Source: JABMRP01 sp964444795
GTDB taxonomy: Bacteria > Planctomycetota > Planctomycetia > Pirellulales > Thermoguttaceae
DNA: 42,967 nucleotides
Reading direction: 5' to 3'
NCBI GenBank assembly: GCA_964444795.1
Contig: CAYUIQ010000044.1
Coordinates: 1 to 42,967, forward strand
Of this stretch, positions 1 through 8,855 are shown in pieces. The notes below the pieces were generated by a model. That model saw nothing but the letters and a program-made list of their open reading frames with translations, did not search any database and was not told where the DNA came from. A program made the position numbers and the translations under genes. Every line of letters begins with the position of its first letter. Position 1 is the first letter of the stretch.

Positions 1-3000
1 GAAGTGTTCGGAACCGATGATCTTGGCATTGGTCGGTCGGGCCACCACGGTCTCCCTGCCGGTCGTCCCATGGAGATTGGCCGTGTCCGTGCCGCCGGCG
101 GTGGAATAGCCGTGGACGTAACGGAAGTTGTCGACCCGAACCGCAAACGTTTTACCCGGCAACCCGCCGGTCAACGTACTGTACGTGTCGTTGACCACGA
201 GCGTATCGTCGCCGGGCGAATCGTGTAGGAAGGCCACGTCAATGCCGTCGCCGCCGTCGGCGGTCACTTCGCCGAAGTACCAAGCCCGGCCGAAGTGTCC
301 GGCACCGATGATCTTGGCATCGGTCGACCGAGTTACCACGGTCTCCCGGCCGGCCGTCCCGTGGAGTTCGGCCGTATCCGTGCCGCCGGCGGTGGAATAG
401 CCGTGGACGTAGCGGAAGCTATTGACGGTTAGCCCAAAGGGATCGTCGGGCAAGCCGCCGGTCAACGTACCGTGCGTGTCGTCGACCACCAGCGTGTCGT
501 CGCCGGGCGAATCGTACAAGAAGGCCACGTCGTTGCCATCGCCGCCGTCGACGGCGATGTAAGGCGTGTTGGCAAGGCTGACATCCAGACCCGGACGGGA
601 AAGCGTACCCCAGCCGGGTCTCAACCGGGCCGTTTCCACCGCGGTCGAACCGGCCAGCGCGGCCGTATCGTCGCCACCGGCCCCGTCGAAGTGGATCACC
701 GCTGCCTCGGCGCCGGTGAACTCGTAACCGATGCCGTTGATCCTCATCCGCGGGCTGGTGGCCGTGTCCAGTTCGAAGGCATCGACGTCGTCGGTACCGA
801 ACACGGTCAGCGTGTCGCCGGCCTGATGGACGAGGTTGGCGAGCCGGAAGGTCACGTCGGAGCTTGTTCCGCTGAGTCTTGCGTAGTAGACCTCGCCGGG
901 GCCGGCAACGATCCGGTCGATTCGTTGCCTGCCGTCGACCAGATCGGATTCCGCCAAGGGCGGATTCTGATGGCTCTGGTCATAGAGGGTTAGTGCAACA
1001 CTCTGGCCCGAGCCGGCTGAAACGGCGTCGAGCGTGAGCAGCCCGGCTCGCGTTGTCTCGAAGCGATACCAGAGATCGCCGGTCGACGGATCCTGGCCGG
1101 AGAGTTCGAGGAAGCCGGCGCTGGCGTCGAGCAACACGACCTCCGGCGGGTCGATGAAATCGACCTTGACGTTGTCGGTGTCGACAACGATGCCGGCCGG
1201 GGAAAGCGGGTAGGAGACGTCGCCGCCGGAAACCGTCATCGTGTAGGTTCCCGCGGGCACTTGAAGTTGATAGCCGCCGGCGGTCATCGTCGTCGTGGTG
1301 AAGGTTCCGCCGGGTCCGGCTAGTTCGACGTCGACGCCGCCGTACCCTTCACCGGCGTCGTACCGGCCGTTGCCGTTGACGTCCTCGTAGACGACGCCCA
1401 AGACAAACGGATTGCCGAACCGGTAGCGGTTGCCGAAATCCTCGGTCACGACCAACGGGCCGACTTCGGTGCCGGAATCGCCCTCGGGCGTCACGCTGAT
1501 CCCCGCTTCCCGGTAGCCGGGGTTCATGAGGTTGGTGCGATGGCCCCGATCGGGTACATCCCAGTCGACGGCGAACCCGGCGTGGCCGTGGAACATCGAC
1601 TCGGCGTAGGCGTAGATATTCTCGCCCAGATTGGACCAGAGCGTGTAGCCGGCTTCGGTCACCCGGTCGCCCAGTTCCAGTTCGCCGGGCAGATTGTGTT
1701 GCTGATCGTCCTCGGCGATCATCTGCAGGTTGTGTCCCAGCGCGGCCGCTTGCAGCGAGGCACTCCAGGCCAGCGGCGGAGCGGCCACCAGCGCCGCCCA
1801 GTCGGACTGGAGTTCCGCGCTCGACGGATCGTTGAACTGCTCGATCGCGTCGGTCACGTCCTGGTCGTACGAAGTGAGCGTGTCGAGGTCGGAGAAGAAC
1901 ACGTCCAGTTCGCCCGCCGGGTTGATCCGCATCCGGTTGACGTGCTCGAGCATCTCCTGTTCCATCGGGCTGGGATCGAACGGGATCGGGTCGGCGACTC
2001 GTTCGATCCGCACCGCGTCGGCCACCACCGCGTCTGGACCGGCATCGTTGTACAGGGCCACGGTGAGCGTGTTGCCGGTAATCGTGAACAGGCCCAGATC
2101 ATCCCACCAACTCCCCTCATCGGGAAACTCGCCCGGCGACTGCGACTGATCCACCAGCACCGTATCGATCCACGTCGGGCCGTCGTAAACCTCGAAGGGA
2201 GCGTCGACCGCACCGTTGGTGAGTCCCGGCCAGGTGACCGAGACCCAATAATCCCCCGCCTCGATCCCCTCGAACGTCCAGCTCGCCCACGTCAATTCCA
2301 AATCGGTCCAGCTATACTGAGAATCGCCGTCGAACCCCGCGCCAGGCAGATCGTTCCAATGGGGCGGGTCGCCGGGAAGTTCCTCGGAGGTCCAGAAGCC
2401 CGGGTCGCCGTTGTCGATGATCTCGACGTCGATCAGGAGAACGCTGATCTCAACTACCGCGGCACTGGACTGGGAATCGCCGTTGCTCACCGCGTAGGAA
2501 AACGCATCGGTGCCGACGAAATCGGCGTCCGGCGTGTAGGTGAATGAGCCGTCGGCTTGCAGGGCAAGCGTGCCGTGGTCGACGTCGTCGACCAGCACGG
2601 CCTGCAGCAGGTTGAGGTCGGGATTCTCGTCGTTGGCCAGTACACCCTCGGCCTGCGGCACGCCGAGCGTCACGTTGCGACAGCACGCGTAGGCGTCGTC
2701 GTCCGCCGTCTGACCGAGGTTCAACGTCAGATTCTCAAAGGCGACTTCGTCCCAGGCGACGTTCCCCGCGTCGAACAAGCCGAACGAGAACGCCCCGGGA
2801 CTCAACTCGAAGGCGACCGGTCCGGGATCGCTCACTGCCATTTCGACGTAGCCCAGCCGAGCCCAGCCGGGCGCCGCGGCGACGCCCCCGTCCAGCGTGG
2901 CCCCGCCGAGATCGTCGATCAATCCCGTGGCGTCGTTCAACGTGCCGCTGGTGAATAAGGTGTATATATCCCCGTTGTCCAGCGCGCCGGCCGGATCGAT

Positions 3001-6000
3001 TTGGCCGGTCGAGTAGGCGATGTCGACGTGGCCGCCGGTGACGCCGCTGGCGCTGCCCGAGTCATCCTGCACCCACACTTCCAACACGAAGTTCTCGCCC
3101 ACACTCACGTCGGCCAACGACGTGGGCAGTTCGGCGGCGGTGTCGGCGGAACTCGCATCGGCCAGGGCAACCATCGCCACACGGACCGCGACCGTCTGAT
3201 CGCCAGAGACGGTGAACCCCGCGGGTGCGTAATACGTCTGTGGCGGATCGGCGGAATCGGCCGGTTGCACGACGGACGACCCGGCGGGCGCATGGTACGG
3301 CCCGTCGTCGGGCAGCGACAAGAGGCCCATCGCCGACTTGCTCTGGTGGTAACGTGTGGCAAACAGACCGAAGTCGTTGAAGTCGACCAGACCCGAGCCG
3401 TCGAAATCGGCCCAAGCGACGTAAGGCGGCTCGGCCGTGCCGACGCTGTGGTCGAACGCCGCTTCAAAGACGGCGAAGTCGGTCTCGTCGACCACGTCGT
3501 CGTCATTCACGTCGTAGGGGTTGGCAAACAACTGCGTTTGTGGAACGGGAACGATCTGATCGATCGAAGGCGTACCGCCGTCCAACACGATGGCCACCTC
3601 CACCAGCCCCAACCCCAAGTCGTACGGTCCGCTAAACGGGGTCGCCTCGTCGACGGGCACCTGATCGGCGGCCGTGGGCCGGAAGTGTACGCGGGCCAGC
3701 AGGGCCGGCCGGTCATCGCCCACGTCGGTCGCCGCAGTCGCCGCGCCGAGCCCGTCGACCAAGCCGGTCGCATCGTCGATTGTGCCCGTCCGCGAGTCGG
3801 AAAACGCCGGGCCGTACTCGATCTCCTCGGCCGTGTAGTAGTTGGTATCGTAGACCAGGTCGGTCACCGCCGATTCGATTCCCTCGGCAATGTGCGACGG
3901 CGTGTGGACCCAGAGTTCGACCCAGCAGTCATCCCACTCGTCGATGCTCGCCAGACTCTGCGGTAAGGTGTCGACCTCGCCGTTGGCTTCGGTCGTGGTG
4001 GGCACCTCGACGGTGGTCATCTCGATGACCGAGGCGGGCCGGTGATCGACCAGCAGCAGGTCGGACGTGTCGACCAGACTCCAATCGATATTCCCCTGCC
4101 CGTCGAAGCGGCTGAACTGCAAGTCGCCCTGGGCCAACTGGAAACGCGCCTCGCCCGGCTCTTCGGCGACCAGGCGGACGTATCCCATGCGGACCCAGTT
4201 GGGCTCAATCCCCTGTGCGGGGGCAAAACTACCGCCGCCGAAGTTGTCGATCAATCCGGCCGGTTCGTCGATCGTTCCGGAAGTGAGCGCCGTGAAGATC
4301 CCGCCGTGATCGAGATCCGTGGCGTCGGCCAATGCGGTGGTGTAGCCGACGTCGATCCGGCCGGCCAACACGCCCACGCCCGGATCGCCCTTGTCCTGGA
4401 CCCAAACCGCGACGTAATAAACGTCGCCGGCGTCGACCGTGTCGATCGAACCGGGCAGGGCGGCGGCCGTGTCGCTTGCCGTGGGCGCGGCCACCGCGGT
4501 CAGGGCCACGTCGATGAGCAACTCGTTGACCGTAAGATCGACCGTGGCCACGTTACTGTCGTCGGTGCCATCGGCGGCATGGTAGGTGAAGCTGTCCGGG
4601 CCGGTATATCCGGCGTCGGGTGTGTAAACAAACGACCCGTCGTCGGCCAGATCCAGGATGCCGTGGGTGGGCAAAGTATCGACCACGGCGGTAAGCGGAT
4701 CGCCCTCGATGTCCGTATCGTTGTCCAACACGCCGACCACCGCCGCCACGACCAGCCGGTTGTCCTGGTTTACTTGATACACGTCGTCGCCGGCCACCGG
4801 CGCGTCGTTGACTGCGTTGACGGTGATCGAAACGGTGGCGATGTTGGAATCGGTCGGAGGGTCCATATTCGTCTTCAGGATTGTGAAATCGTTAGTCAGA
4901 TACACTTTCCGGGAAACGAAATCCAGAGCGAGAGCGGCCAAGGGGAGGGAAGGCGCCAGCACGCGTTCGACCTCCTCCACACCCTGGCCATCGAGTCGGG
5001 CTCGCCAGATCGACAGATAAGCAGAGGTAGAAGGTAAAGTGGTCCAGTACATGCGATCGTCGGCCGGATCGAGGACGATGCTGGTTGGCTCGCCGGGAAG
5101 GGTTACAAGAGACTCCGGATTCGTTCCATCAAGGTCAGCGCGGACAATGCGGTACGGATACGATGAGGACAGCAAGTAGACCTTACGAGCAGTGAGATCG
5201 AGCGCAATACCCACCGCACTCATGCCGGTGACGCTCACGCCCTCTATTTCCGAGCCGTCCAGGTTAGCGCGATAGTAATCAGCGCCTCGACCGTACGCCC
5301 AGTACATCTTGCCGCCGTCCACGTCGAGAGCCAAGCTGAGATTCGATCGAACGTCAAGACCGGTTACAAGATCTTCGACACCCGTCCCATCGAGATTCGC
5401 CCGGCGAATCGTGTCGGTGTCAGAGCGGTTCTTCTCGAGCCAGTAGATCTTTCCGTTGACCAGATCGAGGGCCAATCCTCTGTATTCTCTGTATGAGATA
5501 TGACCGTCCGCAAACACGTCCTGCACATCCGAGCCGTCCAGATTCGACACGCGGATATAGTCGCTTTCGGTGAAATAGAGCTTCCCCGCCGTCTCATCAA
5601 TCACAACGCTGATCGCGTTATTCAATCCAGTGACGACCGTCTCGGTCAGGTCCGGCGTGCTCGCCTTGTAGGTGAAGGTATCGACGCCGTGGAAATTCTG
5701 GGCGGAATCGTAGCTGAAACTCCCGTCGTCGCTGAGCGTGACCGTCCCGTGCGACGGATCCGTGACCAGGTGGGCGATCAGCGGTAACTCACCCGTGTCG
5801 TTGGCCATTACCCCGTCGCCGGCTCCGACCGCCAAGAGCTGGTCTTCAATCACCGTATACTGGTCGTCGAAAGCCTCCGGCGTCTCATCGCCGGCCGGCG
5901 GCGGCGGATCTTGTGGGGCCACGAGATCCGTCCAGGCCACGGGATAGTTGGCCGGAACGACGATCGCTTGGCCGTCACCCTTGGCCTTGCCGAAGTTCTG

Positions 6001-7287
6001 GGCGAAGAAGGCGAAATCGCCGAAGTCGACAAACTCCGCCGCCGTCTTGTCGAAGTCGGCCCACCAGGTCCAGGGCGGCTCGGCCGGGTCCACCGGCAAG
6101 TTGAACGCCCCGGCGAAGTAGCTGAAATCGCCGAAATCGATCTGGTCGTTGTCGTCGATGTCGTAGACCACGGCCCAAAGCGGCGTGGCCGGCGGATCGC
6201 TCGGCACCGTGGTCGCCGCGCCGACCCGCGTCAGCCCGATGGCCATGTCCGAAGCGCTCAGCCCCAGGTCGTACGGCCCGATCGAGTGCCCCGCCTCGTC
6301 GACCGCCGCCTGATCCCCCGCCGTCGGCTCGAATTGCACCCGGGCAAACAACACGGGCCGGTCGTCGCCGGCGTCCAGAAGCGCCGTGGTGGCACCCAGA
6401 TCGTCGATCAGCCCGGCCCCGTCGTCGATCGTTCCGGTCTGATTGCCGGTAAACGCCGGGCCGTACTCGATCTGCGTGGCCGTGGCCAGCGCCGTATCGT
6501 AATGGACGTCGATCACCCCGCCAACGATGCCGTCGGTGGTCAGCGCCCGCGTGCTCAGCCAAATTTCGACCCAATACGGTTGCCACTCGTGGACATACGC
6601 GTCGCCGGCGGGCAGGGTGTCGACCTCGCCGTTGGCCTCGGTCATCGTGGGCTGGACGACGACCGACATGTCGAGGTCCACCAGCCCGTCGTGGACCACG
6701 GTCACTGCGTCGGTCAGGTCGACCGCTTGCCAATCGACGTTGCCCTCGCCCAGCGCGTGGGCGAGTTGCAGGCTGCCGCTTTGCAGCGAGAACGTATTGT
6801 GACCGGCGTCGGTCGCGGTGACTTCCACGTATCCCAGCCGCACCCAATCGTCGACGCCCTGACCGTCGGTAAACGTTCCGCCGCCCAGATTGTCGACCCG
6901 GCCGTGCGGGTCGTCGATCGTGCTGAGGTCCAACTCCGTATACACGCCGCCTTGGTCCACGCTCACCACATCGGCCAGATCTGTCTCGTAGAGCAGGTCG
7001 AGCCGCCCGCCGATGATCCCGCTGCCCTCGGCGTCGGTGCCGTGCAGCCAGGCCTCGACGTAGTACGCGTCCCCATAGTGGACCGCCGCGACCGACTCCG
7101 GGGGCAGCGCGGCGATGTCGCCGGCCGACGGGCTGGTGACGGCGGCAAGCTGTAGTTCAATCTCGACCAGGGGCGTTCCGTCCAGCATCGCCCGCTGCTC
7201 GAGGGATTCCAGTTGGAGCCTGCGGGTGCGCGCGGGGCCGTGAGGTTTTCGCGGACGTTTCCGGCGACCGGTGGATCGAGTGCTCAT
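1..7287 (-). CDS. Giant secreted multidomain protein (cohesin-like, dockerin-like, cadherin-like, YWTD, CAP domains), C-terminus outside window
   Basis: The frame is open from the ATG at 7287 to the window edge (2429 codons, no stop); I checked it at several points by translating the reverse strand. AAGGA lies 8 nt before the ATG. The Arg-rich N-terminus ends in LESLEQRAMLDG, a variant of the planctomycete LEPR-XLL export motif. Domains by residue: five cohesin-like beta domains in the first ~1530 residues; EF-hand/dockerin-like pairs with DIDDNDQIDFGDF (~370-432) and DVNDDDVVDETDF (~1257-1315); cadherin-like DxD..VLANDxxxDGSFxYTP modules (~477-543, ~830-905, ~1528-1616); a YWTD/LDLR-B-like propeller (~550-810, repeated KxYWxxxxxxxIxRANLDG); a golvesin-C-like module (~1620-1770); a CAP/SCP domain (~1775-1926, GENIYAY and HRTNLMNPGY); an SdrD-B-like module (~1945-2005); then 97-residue repeats at the end of the visible part. 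It is probably exported and surface-bound. The role is unknown, and domain names are by eye. Confidence 0.88.
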   Translation of the reverse strand, partial: MSTRSTGRRKRPRKPHGPARTRRLQLESLEQRAMLDGTPLVEIELQLAAVTSPSAGDIAALPPESVAAVHYGDAYYVEAWLHGTDAEGSGIIGGRLDLLYETDLADVVSVDQGGVYTELDLSTIDDPHGRVDNLGGGTFTDGQGVDDWVRLGYVEVTATDAGHNTFSLQSGSLQLAHALGEGNVDWQAVDLTDAVTVVHDGLVDLDMSVVVQPTMTEANGEVDTLPAGDAYVHEWQPYWVEIWLSTRALTTDGIVGGVIDVHYDTALATATQIEYGPAFTGNQTGTIDDGAGLIDDLGATTALLDAGDDRPVLFARVQFEPTAGDQAAVDEAGHSIGPYDLGLSASDMAIGLTRVGAATTVPSDPPATPLWAVVYDIDDNDQIDFGDFSYFAGAFNLPVDPAEPPWTWWADFDKTAAEFVDFGDFAFFAQNFGKAKGDGQAIVVPANYPVAWTDLVAPQDPPPPAGDETPEAFDDQYTVIEDQLLAVGAGDGVMANDTGELPLIAHLVTDPSHGTVTLSDDGSFSYDSAQNFHGVDTFTYKASTPDLTETVVTGLNNAISVVIDETAGKLYFTESDYIRVSNLDGSDVQDVFADGHISYREYRGLALDLVNGKIYWLEKNRSDTDTIRRANLDGTGVEDLVTGLDVRSNLSLALDVDGGKMYWAYGRGADYYRANLDGSEIEGVSVTGMSAVGIALDLTARKVYLLSSSYPYRIVRADLDGTNPESLVTLPGEPTSIVLDPADDRMYWTTLPSTSAYLSIWRARLDGQGVEEVERVLAPSLPLAALALDFVSRKVYLTNDFTILKTNMDPPTDSNIATVSITVNAVNDAPVAGDDVYQVNQDNRLVVAAVVGVLDNDTDIEGDPLTAVVDTLPTHGILDLADDGSFVYTPDAGYTGPDSFTYHAADGTDDSNVATVDLTVNELLIDVALTAVAAPTASDTAAALPGSIDTVDAGDVYYVAVWVQDKGDPGVGVLAGRIDVGYTTALADATDLDHGGIFTALTSGTIDEPAGLIDNFGGGSFAPAQGIEPNWVRMGYVRLVAEEPGEARFQLAQGDLQFSRFDGQGNIDWSLVDTSDLLLVDHRPASVIEMTTVEVPTTTEANGEVDTLPQSLASIDEWDDCWVELWVHTPSHIAEGIESAVTDLVYDTNYYTAEEIEYGPAFSDSRTGTIDDATGLVDGLGAATAATDVGDDRPALLARVHFRPTAADQVPVDEATPFSGPYDLGLGLVEVAIVLDGGTPSIDQIVPVPQTQLFANPYDVNDDDVVDETDFAVFEAAFDHSVGTAEPPYVAWADFDGSGLVDFNDFGLFATRYHQSKSAMGLLSLPDDGPYHAPAGSSVVQPADSADPPQTYYAPAGFTVSGDQTVAVRVAMVALADASSADTAAELPTSLADVSVGENFVLEVWVQDDSGSASGVTGGHVDIAYSTGQIDPAGALDNGDIYTLFTSGTLNDATGLIDDLGGATLDGGVAAAPGWARLGYVEMAVSDPGPVAFELSPGAFSFGLFDAGNVAWDEVAFENLTLNLGQTADDDAYACCRNVTLGVPQAEGVLANDENPDLNLLQAVLVDDVDHGTLALQADGSFTYTPDADFVGTDAFSYAVSNGDSQSSAAVVEISVLLIDVEIIDNGDPGFWTSEELPGDPPHWNDLPGAGFDGDSQYSWTDLELTWASWTFEGIEAGDYWVSVTWPGLTNGAVDAPFEVYDGPTWIDTVLVDQSQSPGEFPDEGSWWDDLGLFTITGNTLTVALYNDAGPDAVVADAVRIERVADPIPFDPSPMEQEMLEHVNRMRINPAGELDVFFSDLDTLTSYDQDVTDAIEQFNDPSSAELQSDWAALVAAPPLAWSASLQAAALGHNLQMIAEDDQQHNLPGELELGDRVTEAGYTLWSNLGENIYAYAESMFHGHAGFAVDWDVPDRGHRTNLMNPGYREAGISVTPEGDSGTEVGPLVVTEDFGNRYRFGNPFVLGVVYEDVNGNGRYDAGEGYGGVDVELAGPGGTFTTTTMTAGGYQLQVPAGTYTMTVSGGDVSYPLSPAGIVVDTDNVKVDFIDPPEVVLLDASAGFLELSGQDPSTGDLWYRFETTRAGLLTLDAVSAGSGQSVALTLYDQSHQNPPLAESDLVDGRQRIDRIVAGPGEVYYARLSGTSSDVTFRLANLVHQAGDTLTVFGTDDVDAFELDTATSPRMRINGIGYEFTGAEAAVIHFDGAGGDDTAALAGSTAVETARLRPGWGTLSRPGLDVSLANTPYIAVDGGDGNDVAFLYDSPGDDTLVVDDTHGTLTGGLPDDPFGLTVNSFRYVHGYSTAGGTDTAELHGTAGRETVVTRSTDAKIIGAGHFGRAWYFGEVTADGGDGIDVAFLHDSPGDDTLVVNDTYSTLTGGLPGKTFAVRVDNFRYVHGYSTAGGTDTANLHGTTGRETVVARPTNAKIIGSEHF
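4..581 (-). repeat. Two tandem 291-bp (97-codon) direct repeats inside the giant gene
   Basis: The segment beginning ACCGATGATCTTGGCAT recurs at 13 and 304, an offset of 291 bp, and similarity continues through the whole unit with scattered substitutions. Each unit encodes a beta-rich module containing HGYSTAGGTDTA and DSPGDDTLVV. The offset is a multiple of three, so the frame is preserved. The array probably continues beyond the window edge. Confidence 0.8.
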
Positions 7288-7398
7288 CCTACGATTCCTT
7301 GCGGGTTGCCCTGTCGCTGGTTACCGTGCCCCCGGGGCAATTTTTCGGCCGAAGGGTGGCTCGCTATTGCGGGGGGTAACGCGGCCTACCTAATCTCG

Positions 7399-7427
7399 AT
7401 TCTGGCTGTCGCGGGAATTCATGTCAA
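7399..7427 (-). promoter_or_regulatory. Sigma70-type promoter for the giant surface-protein gene
   Basis: Read on the minus strand: TTGACA (7427-7422), a 17-nt spacer, then CAGAAT (7404-7399). The -35 box is perfect and the -10 box matches 4 of 6. Predicted transcription starts about 105 nt before the ATG at 7287. Confidence 0.5.
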
Positions 7428-7491
7428 TCCCCTAAGTAATAGACTGCGTTGGGTGTCATTATTGCCCGGATAATGCGTGTCGATCGACCTT

Positions 7492-7565
7492 GTACGATGG
7501 GCTTCCCAGCCCGTCGAATTCCAACGTGCCCGAGATGAATCGACGGGCTGGGAACCCCATCGTAC
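7492..7565. repeat. 74-bp REP/MITE-like palindromic element, copy 1
   Basis: Two 26-nt arms (7492-7517 and 7540-7565) are inverted copies with one mismatch; the left arm begins GTACGATGGGCTTCCCAGCC. They flank a 22-nt loop. The reverse complement of the element at 32632-32705 matches it almost completely, including 19 of 22 loop bases. It lies 67 nt downstream of the stop of the minus-strand gene at 7633. Confidence 0.85.
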
Positions 7566-7632
7566 GAATTTCAAAAGACGTTCTCAGGGATAAGACGCCC
7601 CAAAGATAGTATGATCGGGGGGTTTTTGTCTG

Positions 7633-8172
7633 TCAATCATTTTGCGCGGAGATGCGTCGTTTTCCGGCCGCCGGCTTGAGGATCCAGAAGCTGGAGACGA
7701 TCAGCCCGATCCCGATGACCCCCACAATGCTCGCCAGGCCGACCCACCGCCACTGGGCACGACGGGCGGTGAAATACGCCTCGTCGAGTTGCTCGGGCAG
7801 GGGCTGGCTTACCCTGCGCCAATGTCGCCAGACTTCCGCGGCGGGCGCCTCGTCGTACTCCGAGGCCAGGACATCGACGTCCAGCGACGCGCTTCGCGGC
7901 TGGGGCCAGTTGTGCCAAAGCAGGCATACCCAAACGATACTGCCGGCGATCAACAGCCCGCCGATCGAGATGAACCGCTGACGCAGGCCCCAGCGAGAAC
8001 GCGGTTTTTGCCCGGTCGATTCGACGGGTACACGCCGTAGCTTCCGCACTTGCAGCATGGTGGGCACTTCGATCGAGGCGCCACACGAGCAGGTAACCAT
8101 CTGGCCGGCCTGACCGACGTCGACCGGGACGGTCCGTCCGCAGGAGCAGGGCAACAAGTACTTCTGTTTCAT
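7633..8172 (-). CDS. Conserved planctomycete zinc-ribbon membrane protein
   Basis: A 179-residue protein starting KQKYLLPCSCGRTVPVD, with a second CSCG about 17 residues later. Cys 9, 11, 28 and 30 form a CxC...CxC knuckle that probably binds zinc. Two hydrophobic stretches (~68-88, ending WVCLLW, and ~143-165, WVGLASIVGVIGIGLIVSSF) predict two membrane helices with a short acidic loop between them. Similar N-terminal CSCG modules followed by membrane helices are common among uncharacterised planctomycete proteins. The start at 8172 is chosen because the zinc motif begins right after it; 20 more codons are open upstream to an ATG at 8232, without a Shine-Dalgarno sequence. No function can be assigned. 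It is a single gene with the sigma-factor gene diverging upstream. Confidence 0.75.
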   Translation of the reverse strand: MKQKYLLPCSCGRTVPVDVGQAGQMVTCSCGASIEVPTMLQVRKLRRVPVESTGQKPRSRWGLRQRFISIGGLLIAGSIVWVCLLWHNWPQPRSASLDVDVLASEYDEAPAAEVWRHWRRVSQPLPEQLDEAYFTARRAQWRWVGLASIVGVIGIGLIVSSFWILKPAAGKRRISAQND

Positions 8173-8855
8173 GGCAGGATTCTTCTGTTCCGGATGTGTT
8201 GGCCCGGTTGTCTTGGGGCAGCTCTCTACCATTCTAGTCGAAGTGCGCGCATTGGGCGAACCGCTTTGGGGCGGTGCGTGTCACCCCGGTGACGAGTGGC
8301 AGGTATTCGTCATGGGTGGGGTCAGTTAGGATCGCTATATTGCGTAGAGTTTCCATTTTAACATAAGGTGTTTTTTTGCGTGAGAAACCAGGATTTTAAG
8401 TACTAGACGGGCGCGGTTCAGCGTGTACAATTGAATGGCTATTCCCTTGCCTCCTACCTGCAACACCGACAGGCCCGTGGGTGAGAACGTAAGTCCACCC
8501 GCCATTCCGCCGGACCGCAGGGGAATCTTGTTATCCAGTAGCTGCCGAACGGATTGTTAGGCCTGTTTCCGCAATGATGCCGCGCTGGGTTTTCTTCCCG
8601 GAGAGATCGAGTTCATCGCCGGATGCGTGTTAAGGGTTTCGGCTCGCCGGATGGGGAATCCAGGAGGTTTACGGACATTGGGGTCGAGGGTTATTCTCTC
8701 CCCAAATGGAATCTCTTTCCAAATGATCGGGAAATGAGAACCTGCCGAAAATCGGTGGTAGAATTGCGTGGTCCGTATCGGCTGCTGACGGAGACAACGT
8801 TGGCGTGAACTCGATGCTTTGATTTGTCCTTTGAGTTTGCCTTGGGAGTTTTCAA
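8173..8855. other. Long divergent intergenic region upstream of the rpoD-type gene
   Basis: This 683-bp stretch holds no convincing coding region. Small reading frames at 8557-8898 (minus) and 8623-8808 (plus) have no family features. The centre can fold into a branched structure (8441-8526, listed separately). An AT-rich patch lies at about 8355-8400. I could not assign a promoter with both boxes in good form. The length suggests a long leader or a small RNA. Confidence 0.5.
8441..8526 (+). other. Possible structured RNA or leader element
   Basis: ATTCCCTTGC (8441-8450) pairs with GCAGGGGAAT (8517-8526), giving a 10-bp closing stem with one G-U pair. Inside are two smaller hairpins: CCTG/CAGG (8457-8460 with 8470-8473) and GGGTG/CACCC (8479-8483 with 8496-8500). 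The result resembles a three-way junction. It matches no riboswitch or 6S/SRP consensus that I could recognise. Confidence 0.3.

Larger units (their letters stand above)
7288..7632. other. Intergenic region with promoter and 74-bp palindromic element
   Basis: No credible gene was found here. The stretch holds a sigma70-like promoter for the giant gene (7399-7427) and a 74-bp inverted-repeat element (7492-7565). Short reading frames in it have no Shine-Dalgarno sequence and no recognisable product. Confidence 0.6.

Noticed and set aside
5911..7155. 414-codon plus-strand frame inside the giant gene
   Set aside because: The minus-strand reading has cohesin-like and dockerin-like domains; the plus reading is low-complexity VDR/GRG sequence.
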